Part shown: piece by piece, positions 10,901 to 19,344 of the stretch
How positions within the stretch are numbered: the first letter of the stretch is position 1
Layout: the number at the start of each line of letters is the position of its first letter
Source of the DNA: Ignavibacteria bacterium
GTDB lineage: Bacteria; Bacteroidota; Ignavibacteria; Kapaibacteriales; Kapaibacteriaceae
DNA length: 64,000 bases
Assembly: GCA_015709655.1 (NCBI GenBank)
Contig: CP054181.1
Coordinates: 1,670,207 to 1,734,206, forward strand
Reading direction: 5' to 3'
Made by a program: the position numbers and the translations under genes
Notes under the pieces: model-generated
Database searches by the model: none
Told to the model about the DNA's origin: nothing
The model's input: only the letters and a program-made list of their open reading frames with translations

Positions 10901-11419
10901 TCTTTTAAGGGGCTCATGAATTGCTTTGCCGTTCTTGTGTCAAAAGCCTTACAGTACGGCGTTCCGCTTGAAGAGCTTGTTGATACCTTTACCTTTACCC
11001 GATTCGAACCGGCAGGCTTTGTTGAAGGACACGAAGCAATTAAAAATGCGACCTCAATCCTGGATTATGTGTTCAGGACGTTGGGGTATGACTACTTAAA
11101 CCGTACTGATTTTGTCCACGTAAAGGCCGTAGACGAGGTTGCACCGTCAAAAAACAATAAACTTCCCGAAAAAACGGGCTTACCTGATGGTGCGCGAGCG
11201 GTTTCGGATTCAGAGAATTTTCATCCGCCGATAGTGGTTGGAGATAATCCGGAGAAAGTTACCGGTATTATTGGCGGACGAGTAGCAGATGCACGGATGA
11301 TTGCAATCGAAATGGGATTTACCGGTGAAGCATGCGGCAAATGCGCATCGATGCACGTAAAGATTAACGGTTCATGTATGGTATGTGTTGATTGCGGCCA
11401 CACTACGGGGTGTTCGTAG
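7940..11419 (+). CDS. nrdJ: Vitamin B12-dependent (class II) ribonucleotide reductase
   Basis: Adenosylcobalamin-dependent enzyme that reduces ribonucleotides to deoxyribonucleotides without needing oxygen. Its 1,159 residues match the long NrdJ subtype. Visible signatures are N-S-P-Q-W-F-N-T-G near 136, the G-S-G-T-G-S-N-F-S loop near 213, N-P-C-S-E-Y near 452 (active-site Cys and Glu) and [10 protein letters not shown] near 650. The C-terminus carries a ribbon-like tail with C-x2-C ... C-x2-C-x2-C spacing from about 1131 to the end, containing redox or metal-binding cysteines. The start is supported by AGGATGAGG upstream. It stands alone with no class I small subunit nearby, consistent with a stand-alone class II enzyme. 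Confidence 0.96.
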   Translation: MRITRCFTKQGQNVFDSFVYTRRSSTLRNPDGTVVFQMDDIEVPERWSQVATDILAQKYFRRAGVPQTDEHGNPVLDESGEQVLGRERSVKQVVHRLAGCWRWWGEQHGYFDSADDAQAFYDEVAYMLLNQMAAPNSPQWFNTGLNWAYGITGTSQGHYYVDPETQRLVKSKDAYSHPQPHACFIQGVSDDLVNEGGIFDLATREARIFKYGSGTGSNFSSLRGENEKLSGGGVSSGLMSFLKIFDRAAGAIKSGGTTRRAAKMVILNVDHPDIEKFIDWKAKEEEKVASLVAGSKVCSTFLQAIMDEAHTNGADPHSNKALDTLIRKALHRGVPYNVVRRTLDMVAQGFTTLNFSTFDTNYEGEAYGTVSGQNSNNTVRVTNDFMHAVLNDTTWDLVWRTDNTKRISVRARDLWNKINMASWKSADPGLQFDTTINEWHTCPADGRINGSNPCSEYMFLDDTACNLASLNLAHFYSVEKETFLIDEYRHAIRLWTVVLEISVLMAQFPSKEVAVRSFNFRTLGLGYANLGTVLMVMGIPYNSPRALSLCGALSAIMTGEAYATSAEMARDVGAFARYKSNAEDMLRVIRNHRRAAYNAEKEEYEHLTITPRGIDHNDCPEPLRKAATHAWDRALELGLKYGYRNAQTTVIAPTGTIGLLMDCDTTGIEPDFAIVKFKKLAGGGYFKIVNQSVSIALHKLGYTDSQIESIERFCKGHGTLVGSPVINKASLREKGLPEFAIDKIEDQLDSAFDIRFVFNRFTLGDDVCAKLGFTEAEMEQPRFSVLSALGFTDEEIEAANTYVSGTMTIEGAPYLKDEHLPIFDCANKCGKSGQRYIPYMAHVRMMSAAQPFISGAISKTINMPGEATVSQVEEVHFESWKQMVKAIALYRDGSKLSQPLNASADSYDEIVMLGDEDTLDETKGPKEVYEVIRERVYHRAERRRLPKRRHGYVREATVGGHKVYVRTGEFDDGQLGEIFIDMYKEGASFKGLMNCFAVLVSKALQYGVPLEELVDTFTFTRFEPAGFVEGHEAIKNATSILDYVFRTLGYDYLNRTDFVHVKAVDEVAPSKNNKLPEKTGLPDGARAVSDSENFHPPIVVGDNPEKVTGIIGGRVADARMIAIEMGFTGEACGKCASMHVKINGSCMVCVDCGHTTGCS

Positions 11420-11522
11420 GCATACCGTGTTAAATGGCTTAGAAATTGTTGCTCTGCCGACGGAATTCAGAGAAAATCACGTTAACCAAGTAAGGATAAA
11501 CATACTTTTTATACGTTTTCTT

Positions 11523-11551
11523 TTGAATACTTCGTTGTTTCAGCCTATTTT
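11523..11551 (+). promoter_or_regulatory. Candidate promoter upstream of the Cys-rich protein/GldM-like run
   Basis: TTGAAT at 11523-11528 and TATTTT at 11546-11551 are separated by 17 bp, a sigma-70-like arrangement. The same site read as TTG-N20-TATTTTTA is one base from the Bacteroidota TTG/TAnnTTTG pattern. It lies about 60 bp before the start at 11612 and could drive the five-gene run. The rest of the 192-bp gap after nrdJ shows no gene. Confidence 0.35.
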
Positions 11552-11611
11552 TAACGCAATTGTGCAGAATAACTAACTTGTAGAAACAGAATTTCAGCCA
11601 GGAGTAATGAT

Positions 11612-11965
11612 ATGAATCTTCGAATAACCGGACTTTTTGTTGCGGCTTTCTTGGTAATGTCGGTTGCCATCACGGCAGCCATGCGCTGTGATGACAATGC
11701 AAAAAACTCGTCATCGTGCATGTCGAAGTCAACCAGTCAGACAGCTGGAGCCAAAGCCGAGGATGCTGACAACTGTGCAACCTCAAAGAAAGCATGCTGC
11801 TCAATGAAGGCAAAAGCATCAGCCAAGAAAGTATCGAATTCAGGCGCCGGTACCACGGCAAAAGCAAGTAGTGGCTGTTGTATGACCAAGAAGGGTGCAG
11901 CGGAAACATCGATGTCGAAAGCTGACAATGCAAAACTCAACGACGGAACATCGGTTCAAAAGTGA
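11612..11965 (+). CDS. Small exported Cys/Ser/Lys-rich protein of unknown function
   Basis: 117 residues with a clear signal peptide (MNLRITGLFVAAFLVMSVAITAA) and a CAGGAG Shine-Dalgarno. The mature part is low complexity: short alternating runs of Ala, Ser, Lys and Met with cysteines as singletons and pairs (R-C-D-D, S-S-C-M, N-C-A-T, A-C-C-S-M, G-C-C-M). I do not recognise a family. The Cys-Cys-Met clusters suggest metal binding or disulfide-rich secreted protein, but this is inference only. It is the first gene of a same-strand run with the GldM-like gene 59 bp downstream, so it may share its transcription and its envelope location. Confidence 0.7.
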   Translation: MNLRITGLFVAAFLVMSVAITAAMRCDDNAKNSSSCMSKSTSQTAGAKAEDADNCATSKKACCSMKAKASAKKVSNSGAGTTAKASSGCCMTKKGAAETSMSKADNAKLNDGTSVQK

Positions 11966-12024
11966 GACAACCAGAAAACGAAAACGGGTTAATAGTTAGC
12001 CCCTTACAAGCCAGGAGGTAGTAT

Positions 12025-14184
12025 ATGTCGAAGGGTGGAGCAGGGAAAGTTTACTTCGTGCTCTACTTGGCAGTTATTCTTGAACTTCTCATCATCATTG
12101 TAGAACGTGATGAAGCAGAAGAGCATTTGATTGCCAAGCAGAAGGAATCAATGCGCATCGTGGAGAGCATTCTTGCCCAGCTTCAGGTAGGAGCCGGGTC
12201 AGAAGGTATTAACACGCGTCCGCAAGACCAGATTACGATACCGCCGCCAGGTGTTAATGTTAAGGAAGCAATTGGTGCAGATATTAAGCCGGAACGGAAG
12301 TACCTGGTTGAAGTTGGGATAACAGACGTTGTATCGAACCTGAAGCAGCAGGAATCCGAAGAAGCCGAGGATTACGTTGAGCGTATGATGCGCTTTCTAA
12401 AACTGTCCAACGTATCTGACCTGAAATATGAAATTCTGTACTCCGGTGACCAGGGTAGCGAAACGGTTCCCCAAGACAGTTCGTCGTGGCAGCTTAAATC
12501 GGTTTCGTCTCTTGACTTACAGGTAAAGGACATGGAAGCCAGGGTTAAACAGGCATGGGAGCAGAACCGCACTAATCCCAAGGCCTTCATTGAACAGATG
12601 CAGCGCATACTGATTGAGCCCAAGTACTCTCAGCCTCAGGTAACGGCATTTAAACCTTCCGGAATTCAGGATCCCGAGTACTATTACAGTCAGGAAGAAA
12701 CCCAAAAGTTAGGTCCTGAAATTTCGCGGAAGAAACGATCGTTTGTTGTGAATTTCGAACCCCGTGATGCCGGTTGGTATAAGTTGCGGTTTTCGTCACG
12801 AACAAACCAAATTCTGGGCGTAACCATAAAAGAAGGGGCTAGTCACGCAGAAATCGACCCGGAAGAAAAAGTAAATATTGGTACTGTCCAGCTTAAAGTA
12901 AAAGACCTGCTCAAGGTTCGTGAAGAATTAACCCGAAATACCGAAGGGTTACCAAATCCTGACCTTGTAAAAACCAATATCGAGCAATTCGATAAAGCAA
13001 TCAACAAGTTGAAGGATGAAACAGACGACCTGCCCACAAAAGCACGTATTCAGTTGTTTGGAGCAATTGTAAAACTCACAACTCCGGGAATTCAGGCCGA
13101 GAATGCTTTCGACAGGAATCGTGGCGTGATGGAGTTTAATATCCATGTGCTGAAGCCCACGCCTCAGATTACCGATCCAAAGATTGCCGACCTTGAAAAT
13201 GTTGTCAGAGTCTTTGATAAACTGTCCAAGCTGGTGCTGCCAATGCAGGTAACGCCGTCTAATGGCAAAACCGAATTTCTGGCACAACCAGGATCTGCCT
13301 CAGTTGTGGAATCCGGTTCTTCCTCAAGTTCCTCAGGAAGTGGTTCAACCAAGTGGGTTGGCAAAAATCTCGTAATTCCGATTGCCGGGAATCTTGCACC
13401 ACGCGATGAACCATACGTATTCCAGTTAGCTCAGGCTAATGGTCCCAAGAAATCTGAGCCGGCAGTATGCTCGGTTTATGTGTATTCGTCGTCGATAAGT
13501 AATGCTGACGAAGTAAAGAACTTCCTCGAAGTTTCGTGGGGTGACGCACTGGAATTAGTGGTTGTACCTTCATCAGGCAACACGATTAAGCCCAGTGAAT
13601 TTATGATGCAGTTTGATATGGGAACCGGAGCTCAGATTGCTCCACTGCGGAAACTGAACGTACAGGCCAGTGATGCAGTATCAGTACCTCCGGGTACGGC
13701 AAAGGTGACGTTGAATGTTGCCTGGAAAGATCCGCGTACAGGAGAAGTAGTTCCAATATGGAGTGGCAGCGGAGATGTTGGACTTAAAAAACCAACAATT
13801 GTAACCAGTGATATGACGGCCGACCCAATTACTGATAACCAGACGGGCGAGTTTGTTGTAAAAGGCATTCAAGTCCGTGCACCGTCAATAAGTGCTGATG
13901 GGAACGAGCGTGCAAGTATCGGTTCAGTATCTGTGAATATTGGCAATACCTCTGTTCGTGACATGAAAACGGGTGCAACCTTTAAAGCTGTTCCTGTTGG
14001 CAAGCCAAGAAAAGTTTCAGGCAATGACTACGAAATCACGCTAAAACTTCAGGGTGGCAAGTTCCCCCTTACCAAGGGCAGAGTAAAAGGCAGTGTACAG
14101 GTTACAATCTCTGCAACTGCCAGTGCCGACGGAGCAGAGTCACGTCCACGCATGATCACTAAAACTGTTAACGTAAGTAATTGA
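12025..14184 (+). CDS. GldM/PorM-like membrane-anchored periplasmic protein
   Basis: 719 residues, start fixed by CCAGGAGG 7 bp upstream. A short cytosolic N-terminus is followed by one membrane segment (about 8-27) that contains an acidic residue (Glu20 in V-I-L-E-L-L), then a highly charged coiled stretch and several beta-rich periplasmic domains. A Ser/Gly linker (residues about 430-445) divides the periplasmic part, and the final third looks like Ig-type strands. This is the architecture of GldM/PorM, the long periplasmic partner of GldL in the T9SS/gliding proton motor. Typical GldM is about 515 residues and this is longer. No GldL is adjacent, so the assignment is by topology and context, not by motif. 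Downstream genes encode two barrel-like proteins and an OmpA protein. Confidence 0.45.
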   Translation: MSKGGAGKVYFVLYLAVILELLIIIVERDEAEEHLIAKQKESMRIVESILAQLQVGAGSEGINTRPQDQITIPPPGVNVKEAIGADIKPERKYLVEVGITDVVSNLKQQESEEAEDYVERMMRFLKLSNVSDLKYEILYSGDQGSETVPQDSSSWQLKSVSSLDLQVKDMEARVKQAWEQNRTNPKAFIEQMQRILIEPKYSQPQVTAFKPSGIQDPEYYYSQEETQKLGPEISRKKRSFVVNFEPRDAGWYKLRFSSRTNQILGVTIKEGASHAEIDPEEKVNIGTVQLKVKDLLKVREELTRNTEGLPNPDLVKTNIEQFDKAINKLKDETDDLPTKARIQLFGAIVKLTTPGIQAENAFDRNRGVMEFNIHVLKPTPQITDPKIADLENVVRVFDKLSKLVLPMQVTPSNGKTEFLAQPGSASVVESGSSSSSSGSGSTKWVGKNLVIPIAGNLAPRDEPYVFQLAQANGPKKSEPAVCSVYVYSSSISNADEVKNFLEVSWGDALELVVVPSSGNTIKPSEFMMQFDMGTGAQIAPLRKLNVQASDAVSVPPGTAKVTLNVAWKDPRTGEVVPIWSGSGDVGLKKPTIVTSDMTADPITDNQTGEFVVKGIQVRAPSISADGNERASIGSVSVNIGNTSVRDMKTGATFKAVPVGKPRKVSGNDYEITLKLQGGKFPLTKGRVKGSVQVTISATASADGAESRPRMITKTVNVSN

Positions 14185-14209
14185 CGACCAATAATAGAGT
14201 GCAACGCAA

Positions 14210-15871
14210 ATGATGCGTACTATAACTTCAATAATCTGTTTTATGGCTTTCGCTCTGGCAATGGTGCCGGTGCAGGCGCAGCAGAATGCCCAGATTAAAA
14301 ATCTGCTTCTGCGTTTTAAGAACTGGCGATACGGCATGATATCCTTATACAAGGTACCCGATGCCGACGAAGCAGAATCTATGCGCCGGTTAAACATCCT
14401 GCTTGGCCCGCGTGAGCCGGAAATAACTGACGATGCCAAGGAATGTAAGTCCCGCGATGATGTGGAGAGTATCGTTCTTACCGGCGGCGAAGGCATGGAA
14501 GAAAAAGAAATTCAAAACATTCTACGCAAGCCTGGCTGCAAAGCCTACGAACGGTATTACACTCAAAAGGTAGCCTGGGAAAAAGCTCAGTTTAAAAAGG
14601 CGTATGTGCTAACCACACGTCGCAATCAAAACGAACCTTTTGAGATCATTGGACTCCTAACCCAGCGAAATTCGGAAAGCTACTACGCTCTAAAGGATGA
14701 CCTGGATCCGCCAACGGATATTTATATGCCGGCGCAACTGCAAAATGTTGACCTGGAAAAACAATTCCTCATGGATGGTCAGGCCTTAAAGGGGAAGGAC
14801 ATCCTGGGCGGAACAGCCGCAGCCACCCTACTGGATTACCTTAATAACCAGCTAATCCAAAGTAACTATGAAAATGTTACTCCCGAGGCACAAGGTATTG
14901 GTGAAGAGGGAATCCGCTTTGTACAAAAGAAGTATGGTAATACACTAGGTATTCCGGAAGACAATGTTCAAACCTACATGAGAATATCAGAAGGTTTACC
15001 ACAGGATTATCAGAATAACAACGAAGTAATTGTTAGTGTTGCCGACGGTGTATCATACCGCCGATACGAACGCAAACATGTAGGCGATGCCGCATCGGAA
15101 GAAGTTGACAGTACTCAGCCAACTAATGCAAATCTTCCACTGTACGGTGTTGAACTCCGCTATGGTCTGGAAGATATCAATTACCCATCACTGTGGTCAA
15201 ACCGTACGGCAGTAAACGCACTGTGGGGTTCATCGAAGCTTGGACTAATTCTTCCCACAGCCGGGTGGAGTGAGCTTGCAAAAACGTTTGGCAATACTCA
15301 AACAATGACGTATGCCGGCCTCGGCATTAATGGATCCTTTGACTTCCCAATTAAAGTTATTGACAACAGCGGAGTTTTTAACGTTGCATTAAGCTATGTT
15401 TTCGACGATGCAACTCAGAGCGACCACATGCGATTAAGCAGCACAATGAACCGCTGGGAAGACTACCTGGTACGGTATCATGCAACAATGCAGTATTCGT
15501 TTGCTGTCAGCATTGACAAAGACTACCTGTTCAGACTCCGGCTGGGTGCTACGATTTACGGTATGGAAACATGGACGCCGTTCAACCAAGGTACCGATTC
15601 GGCTGACTTCAGAAATGTATCGAACACTACAGTAGGTGGCGTATCAGGCCGCGTTGAGTTTATGACCACCAGCTGGTCTACACCGGCAGGCTTCTCTCTT
15701 GGTTACTTCGACGAGACTGTCCTTGGTACAGCATGGTTGCAAATCCCGGTTGCCGACAGCTTCTCATTGCGCATTGATACCAGGGTTTTCGCACCCGTGT
15801 TCAGAGATCCCAGACCATGGGAAACATCTGCTGTTGTTATGCCGGCCATACGATTCATTTTTAACTTTTAG
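14210..15871 (+). CDS. Exported outer-membrane barrel-like protein, unknown
   Basis: 553 residues beginning with a signal peptide (MMRTITSIICFMAFALAMVPVQAQQ). The N-terminal half is charged and soluble, with two cysteines near 80 and 105. The C-terminal half (from about 300) has alternating amphipathic strands and ends in an aromatic residue (F-I-F-N-F), as expected for an outer-membrane beta barrel. The last segment R-D-P-R-P-W-E...P-A-I-R-F-I-F is shared in form with the end of the next gene, suggesting the two are related. It begins 25 bp after the GldM-like gene. No family recognised; a role as an outer-membrane partner of that protein is inference. Confidence 0.65.
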   Translation: MMRTITSIICFMAFALAMVPVQAQQNAQIKNLLLRFKNWRYGMISLYKVPDADEAESMRRLNILLGPREPEITDDAKECKSRDDVESIVLTGGEGMEEKEIQNILRKPGCKAYERYYTQKVAWEKAQFKKAYVLTTRRNQNEPFEIIGLLTQRNSESYYALKDDLDPPTDIYMPAQLQNVDLEKQFLMDGQALKGKDILGGTAAATLLDYLNNQLIQSNYENVTPEAQGIGEEGIRFVQKKYGNTLGIPEDNVQTYMRISEGLPQDYQNNNEVIVSVADGVSYRRYERKHVGDAASEEVDSTQPTNANLPLYGVELRYGLEDINYPSLWSNRTAVNALWGSSKLGLILPTAGWSELAKTFGNTQTMTYAGLGINGSFDFPIKVIDNSGVFNVALSYVFDDATQSDHMRLSSTMNRWEDYLVRYHATMQYSFAVSIDKDYLFRLRLGATIYGMETWTPFNQGTDSADFRNVSNTTVGGVSGRVEFMTTSWSTPAGFSLGYFDETVLGTAWLQIPVADSFSLRIDTRVFAPVFRDPRPWETSAVVMPAIRFIFNF

Positions 15872-15903
15872 TACAGCCCCCTTCGAGAAATCAGGTATCA
15901 CCC

Positions 15904-17295
15904 ATGAAGAGATTCTCAATAGCGTTATCAACAGTATTCGTGTTTTTAACCGGTGCCTTCCACGCCGGTGCACAGAATTCAACCGAAACGATTGTACAGG
16001 CACTCAAAACTATCGACCCGGAAATTCTTCAGTATTTCCCAAGATGGCGTGTATGTGAGCCTGACTTAAAAGTCCAGATCAAGCAGACCTTTGCACTGAT
16101 GGGGTACGATAAGGACAGGCTCGACGAAAACAATATCGTTGTAACATCTGCACCGATACGTGCTGACCAGGCTGAGCCCGAGTATGACCTTATCTTAATT
16201 GAATGTGGTCAGGAAAAGATGGTGGCTGCCGAAATAGCCCAGAATATGCGTAAGCTGGGATTCCGTCTTGCAGAACCCAAACGTGCTTACTGCTTTCAGG
16301 ATATTCCGCCGGCATCGCCTCCCAGTAGTGCTCAGGCCGAGGAGATTATCAATTACATGGAGCCAACAAACGTAACGCATGCCTTTACGCTCTCGGCATT
16401 CGATCAGGTTCTGAAAATCGGTAAGAGTGGTTTTTGGTTGAAAGCATCTACCGGTACAGATCAGGTTGGTTATCCCTACTGGTCATCGGGCGAATCCAGA
16501 ATCTATCTGCAACGTCCGCTTTATATTAACTCTGATTACGAAACAAGAACAGCTATCCCGTATTTGATTAACGCCCGTTTAGGATTTGGATACAGGCTTA
16601 CCGGTTCGATGGATGGCCAGGAGCGTTTGCTTGACTTTGTTCCGGGACGTCGCCTAAATTCCGGTTATGGCGGGAAACTGGTTGGCGGTATTGACTTCCA
16701 CCTGCCGTTGCATCCACAGTTTGGTGTTGGCCTGAACATGGAGATACCGTTACAAGGTATTACAAACTCTACCGGGGTAGACCCTACAACATATTATCAG
16801 TTCGATATTGAGTCTCGCCGGATTACAGCACCTTCGTACCCAGTAGATCCAGCATCAACAACATACGTGCTTCGTTCCACCGGACAGGCCACGTTGTTTT
16901 ATAACTTCTGGTTTGGTGAAAAGGGTCCCGAGAATTTCTTTAGGATTGACGCAGGCTTGGGGTACTACGACGTTCGCGAAGCAGCGATGTTCAGAGATAC
17001 AACAGTTCAGATGAGCTACCTTGCCTACCAGGGTGTTACCGGGTTAACGCTGTACCATCCGGATGAAGTCCTTGACTGGATTTATGCTAAAGTTGAATAT
17101 CGAAATCAGGGGGCTTTCCCGTTTGGTGTTTCTGCTCAGTACTCGAATCAAATTCTCCTTACACGGGCCTACCTGCCAATTTTAGGTGACTGGCTGTATG
17201 TTGAAGGGAAATACAGTACGGCGCTAAGGGATGCACAACCCTGGGAACGTGATAACTTCTTTATGGTTTCTCCGGTTTTACGACTGAACTTCTAG
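15904..17295 (+). CDS. Exported outer-membrane barrel-like protein, related to its upstream neighbour
   Basis: 463 residues with signal peptide (MKRFSIALSTVFVFLTGAFHAGAQ). A small N-terminal domain has cysteines near 49, 100 and 137. From about 165 onwards alternating strands and turn motifs indicate a beta barrel ending in L-R-L-N-F. The terminal block R-D-A-Q-P-W-E...S-P-V-L-R-L-N-F parallels the end of the preceding protein. Start ATG at 15904 lies 32 bp after the previous stop. Exact family unknown; the pairing and the OmpA gene that follows suggest an envelope complex. Confidence 0.65.
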   Translation: MKRFSIALSTVFVFLTGAFHAGAQNSTETIVQALKTIDPEILQYFPRWRVCEPDLKVQIKQTFALMGYDKDRLDENNIVVTSAPIRADQAEPEYDLILIECGQEKMVAAEIAQNMRKLGFRLAEPKRAYCFQDIPPASPPSSAQAEEIINYMEPTNVTHAFTLSAFDQVLKIGKSGFWLKASTGTDQVGYPYWSSGESRIYLQRPLYINSDYETRTAIPYLINARLGFGYRLTGSMDGQERLLDFVPGRRLNSGYGGKLVGGIDFHLPLHPQFGVGLNMEIPLQGITNSTGVDPTTYYQFDIESRRITAPSYPVDPASTTYVLRSTGQATLFYNFWFGEKGPENFFRIDAGLGYYDVREAAMFRDTTVQMSYLAYQGVTGLTLYHPDEVLDWIYAKVEYRNQGAFPFGVSAQYSNQILLTRAYLPILGDWLYVEGKYSTALRDAQPWERDNFFMVSPVLRLNF

Positions 17296-17314
17296 TAAGT
17301 AGAATGAAGATATT

Positions 17315-18682
17315 GTGATGTCTATAAATCCAAGGCATCAAATCGAAAGGGCGTTCAGTAGGTGCGCCCTTTTGTGTTTCGGTCTGGTACTGCTGATGTG
17401 TGCCGTGCCCATGTATTGTCTTGGTCAGACTAACGACTCGCTTGAGCAGGCAGCCCTTAAAGCAGAAAAGGCGAAAATTCAGTCTTCACTGGAAGGTCTC
17501 AGACTAATTATTCAAAATGTTGACATCTCGAAATTCCCGCAAATAAAACTAATTGTGGAAGCGTATGATGATAGCAGCAGAGTGCTTGAAAGAATCGACC
17601 CCAAAACACTCACGGTAATGGAAGATGGCGTAGAGAAGCCGGTGATTTCTATTGAAAAAATCACAATAACAGAGCGAATACCGGTTGACTTCGTTTTTCT
17701 GGTTGACGTGACGGGTACGATGCAGGCATACATCAATGGGGTTAAGAACAACATCGAAAACTTTGTTGAAGCGTTGCGTACCAGAGGGATTGAATACAGA
17801 CTGGGGCTTGTTCTGTTTTCGGATATTATTGAGGAGGTACACCAGCCTACCACGGATGTAAAAGAGTTCCTATCCTGGTTAAACAAGGTGTTTGCCAGTG
17901 GCGGGTTCGATGAGAAAGAAAATGCTCTCGAAGCTATTCGTGAAGGAATGGAGATGCGGTGGAATCCTGCTGCCAGCAAGGTTCTGGTGCTTGTCACCGA
18001 TGCACCCTACCATCAGTTTGGAGAGAAGGGCAACGGTCGAACCTACTTGAATACCGATATTGTGATAGAGCAACTGCAAAAGAGTAAGGTACGTTTGTTT
18101 TGTATCACAGTCCCGGGTTTGGCAGGATACAAACAAATGTCAGACGAAACCAACGGAGCTGTGTACGATATCCGTACGTCGTTTTCGCGTATTCTTGACC
18201 AGTACAGTACACAGCTCACCAACCTGTATGCAATTTCGTACAGAACCGATGCCAAGGTAATGAAGGATTCGATCAACGTATCGATTCTTGATGAGCGTAA
18301 AAGGCAACTGATTAAGCAGTTAATTCCGATTGTAGAGATTGGAAGAAAATTTATTATCGAAAACTTGCTTTTCCCAACAAATAGTGCGGAATTAAGCCAA
18401 TCAGTCGAGGAATTAGATGTACTGGCAGAGTTTATGGAAAAACGTCCCACGATGCGGGTACAGATAGAAGGGCATACCGATAATATTGGGTCAGCTCAGT
18501 TGAATATGACCCTGTCTGAACGGCGTGCCGAGAGCGTAAAGGCTTACCTGGTACGAAAGGGTATAAAGCAAGACAGAATTAAAACAGTGGGTTACGGCCT
18601 TACACGACCAATTTCTACGAATACCACAGAGTTTGGCAGGTCGTTAAACCGTCGTACAGAAATTGTGATTACTCAAAAGTAA
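17315..18682 (+). CDS. VWA domain protein with C-terminal OmpA peptidoglycan-binding domain
   Basis: 455 residues (GTG at 17315; ATG at 17318 is equally possible). A hydrophobic signal segment (residues about 15-37) precedes a short beta domain (E-D-G-V-E-K-P-V). A von Willebrand A domain follows (about 120-310) with a MIDAS-like D-V-T-G-T, in which threonines replace the usual serines. The C-terminal OmpA-like domain (about 345-455) carries the peptidoglycan-binding pattern G-H-T-D-N-I-G...L-S-E-R-R-A. It is likely anchored to peptidoglycan in the periplasm. It ends a same-strand run with the GldM-like and barrel genes, 19 bp after the last barrel gene, so it could be the wall anchor of that complex. 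Confidence 0.82.
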   Translation: MMSINPRHQIERAFSRCALLCFGLVLLMCAVPMYCLGQTNDSLEQAALKAEKAKIQSSLEGLRLIIQNVDISKFPQIKLIVEAYDDSSRVLERIDPKTLTVMEDGVEKPVISIEKITITERIPVDFVFLVDVTGTMQAYINGVKNNIENFVEALRTRGIEYRLGLVLFSDIIEEVHQPTTDVKEFLSWLNKVFASGGFDEKENALEAIREGMEMRWNPAASKVLVLVTDAPYHQFGEKGNGRTYLNTDIVIEQLQKSKVRLFCITVPGLAGYKQMSDETNGAVYDIRTSFSRILDQYSTQLTNLYAISYRTDAKVMKDSINVSILDERKRQLIKQLIPIVEIGRKFIIENLLFPTNSAELSQSVEELDVLAEFMEKRPTMRVQIEGHTDNIGSAQLNMTLSERRAESVKAYLVRKGIKQDRIKTVGYGLTRPISTNTTEFGRSLNRRTEIVITQK

Positions 18683-18689
18683 CAGGACG

Positions 18690-19340
18690 TTAGTTATCAG
18701 CAATTTCACGTTGAAGGCGGGTATAGGTTCCGCTTAGCAGAATCTGTGAATACTCCTGCGTTATCCGATTCGATGCCGTATCCAGGTATGAAACTACGGT
18801 CACTGGCGCCCTGGAGGCATTACGCCACGAAATTGCGGATACAGATTGACGTGTTCTGTTTACAATCGCACGTTCTTCTCTGAGCGATCCAACATCTGAC
18901 AGTGTCCCAATTACGTAAAGTCTTGCAGGAACGTCGCTCTTGGTTATCAAGCCGGTAATCATCGAGAGAATTAAACTTTGCTTCCCGGTAATCATATCCG
19001 GAGTGTCCGTCATAGCCCTACGCAGCTGGGTTACAAACTCGCCGGCGGTAGCACACCACGGATCGGCCACCGTACTGCCAATAATAAACTCGGTCGTAGA
19101 TGTGTCGGCACCAATATCAGCCATGATCCCGGATACAATTTTGTTCTGCTTATCAGTGTGAACCGGGCTTACTACAATGGCGTAACAAACGGACGTACTG
19201 GCTGCCGAAGCTTTCTTATTGAGTACGGCAGTTGGTTTGTGCCATTCCCCGTAAAGAACAGATAGAACGGCGGCCAGGGTGATTATAAAGGCAAATCCTC
19301 CAAAGACGTATTTCCAGCCGTGCCTGGTTGCTTTGATCAT
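18690..19340 (-). CDS. Membrane-anchored protein of unknown function
   Basis: 216 residues when started at the ATG at 19340, four bases after the purF stop. The longer frame to 19457 would overlap purF and place 39 unrelated residues before the membrane segment. One N-terminal membrane helix (about 10-30) is followed by a soluble domain with a small alpha/beta look: V-C-Y-A-I-V-V-S-P, then I-V-S-G-I-M-A-D-I-G-A-D, then R-L-Y-V-I-G-T-L-S-D-V-G-S-L. This is reminiscent of a Rossmann- or VWA-like sheet without a recognisable motif. Cotranscription with yebC-purF is likely from spacing. No function assigned. Confidence 0.65.
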   Translation of the reverse strand: MIKATRHGWKYVFGGFAFIITLAAVLSVLYGEWHKPTAVLNKKASAASTSVCYAIVVSPVHTDKQNKIVSGIMADIGADTSTTEFIIGSTVADPWCATAGEFVTQLRRAMTDTPDMITGKQSLILSMITGLITKSDVPARLYVIGTLSDVGSLREERAIVNRTRQSVSAISWRNASRAPVTVVSYLDTASNRITQEYSQILLSGTYTRLQREIADN

Positions 19341-19344
19341 ACCG

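Noticed and set aside
17512..17997. 161-residue minus-strand open frame
   Set aside because: Antisense to the conserved VWA domain; no independent support.
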